Shown in pieces: positions 63,601 through 64,000 of a DNA stretch of 64,000 bases. Source of the stretch: Lineus longissimus (lineage: Eukaryota > Nemertea > Pilidiophora > Heteronemertea > Lineidae). The translations under genes were made by a program, and so were the position numbers. The stretch is taken from NCBI RefSeq assembly GCF_910592395.1, contig NC_088316.1, positions 19,962,001-20,026,000 of the forward strand, in the 5' to 3' direction. The notes beneath the pieces were generated by a model that ran no database searches, was not told the origin of the DNA, and saw only the letters and a program-made list of their open reading frames with translations. The stretch's first letter is position 1. The number at the start of each line of letters is the position of its first letter.

Positions 63601-64000
63601 ACTTTTCCAATCAGAATTAGTCAAAGGGTATCCTGAGCTTCGGGCTTTTTATACTCCTTCGTCTCATCGAGAGGCGGAGGATATTGAAAACCACTGGTGC
63701 CTGGATGGTCAAAGGGGTACGGCACATATCGTCGGTGATGATGGAGAGAGCGGTAGCCGGTACATATTCAGCACGGTTAACAAGCAGTTCAATGTGCTCA
63801 TTACGTGATGGGAGCAAATCTTACGGGTGGGGCGGAATCCGCCATATTGCTGACATCATCGGCGCCAACAATTATTTCTTTTGACCCTGCCCGAGTCTTT
63901 CAAAACAATTCATTGATTGACTCTGACCCTGCTGACCACGATGTATAAAAACTTTTTAAAAAGGCCATTTAAACGCTAAATCAACTGCAAGCATAATCTT
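60692..64000 (+). repeat. Higher-order dimer (1761 bp) within the 881-bp array
   Basis: Position p in 60692-62239 and p+1761 in 62453-64000 read the same wherever I compared them. This includes private variants such as the GGTACGACTCC B box, TCTGTTCAAC, AAGCATAAACTT, CACGGCATGAAAG and AACAATTATTTC. Adjacent single units differ at these sites. The two-unit block was therefore duplicated recently, on top of the older 881-bp amplification. The match breaks at 60691 (TTTGACTG against TTGGACTG). Confidence 0.85.

Larger units (their letters stand above)
55843..64000 (+). repeat. ~881-bp tandem repeat array, at least 9.2 copies, continuing past the window
   Basis: Head-to-tail copies are anchored by the B-box element at 56318, 57198, 58081, 58947, 59832, 60714, 61595, 62475 and 63356. 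The spacings are 880, 883, 866, 885, 882, 881, 880 and 881 bp. The 866-bp interval results from small deletions in copy 3 (loss of CTGCCGC and of the CATCCATGTACG-type segment). Copies are about 95 percent or more alike by eye. Each unit holds, in order, TACATATTCAGCACGGTT, a GCGGAAT(A/C)CGCCATATTGC block, TATAAAAACTTTTT, a CGGCGCGACC block, a tRNA-like module, an oligo-T tract and a 300-bp tail. Open frames inside differ between copies by stops and frameshifts (for example CGGTGA against CCGCGA near 60957), so the array behaves as noncoding satellite rather than a gene family. Confidence 0.97.

Noticed and set aside
55843-64000. Hammerhead ribozyme (animal retrozyme) in the 881-bp repeat
   Set aside because: CGTGATGAGAG resembles part of the CUGAUGA core, but the first base is wrong and no paired GAAAC segment lies in register; units are also longer than typical retrozymes.

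Overview
The window is animal (metazoan) nuclear DNA. It has spliced genes with GT-AG introns, large AT-rich spacers, several classes of tandem repeat, a non-LTR retrotransposon relic, a MITE-like element, and a dispersed element carrying YY1-type and nuclear-receptor-type motifs. The gene families and repeat style suggest a marine invertebrate, possibly a lophotrochozoan. No species can be fixed from the sequence alone. The usual bacterial readout (operons, ribosome binding sites) does not apply, and most six-frame ORFs here are chance.

Two genes are secure. (1) On the minus strand at 42457-47405 lies a complete Cys-loop ligand-gated chloride-channel subunit (glycine receptor/GluCl-like). 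I could assemble it from eight coding exons with consistent phases into 508 codons: signal peptide, Cys-loop, second loop-C disulfide, PAR pore motif, TM1-TM4. (2) On the plus strand at 52417-53931 lies a clan 2-like microsomal cytochrome P450 of 504 residues in one coding exon, with a 3' splice site just upstream that implies a 5'UTR intron. Both are intact, but both have unusual key residues.

Weaker gene evidence: a two-exon unrecognised gene or fragment directly downstream of the receptor (41579-42121, minus); an exon with signal-anchor character (27770-27856, minus); an orphan first-exon candidate at 55483-55580 (plus) facing the terminal tandem array; a membrane exon candidate at 51510-51597 (minus); and ORFs at 28239 and 40482.

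Repeat landscape by region. 1-10.9 kb: spacer, nothing recognisable. 10978-11527: eight 69-bp repeats encoding a 23-residue unit, in which every base substitution between copies is synonymous. 15.9-16.1 kb: LINE C-terminal relic. 22356-22793: GC-rich inverted-repeat element. 32.1-34.05 kb: about 42 copies of a 44-47 bp satellite. 36.8-37.6 kb and 44.3 kb: dispersed element with GATGGCCGCC palindromes. 49815-49932: near-perfect 30-bp inverted repeat. 55843 to the window end: at least 9.2 copies of an approximately 881-bp tandem repeat. Each copy carries a tRNA-like module (A-box-like, near-perfect B box, oligo-T), and the right part is organised as a 1761-bp dimer.

The two real genes have no visible functional link. 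The candidates most worth pursuing as something new are the tRNA-like tandem array, the synonymous-only 69-bp repeat, and the divergent chloride channel.
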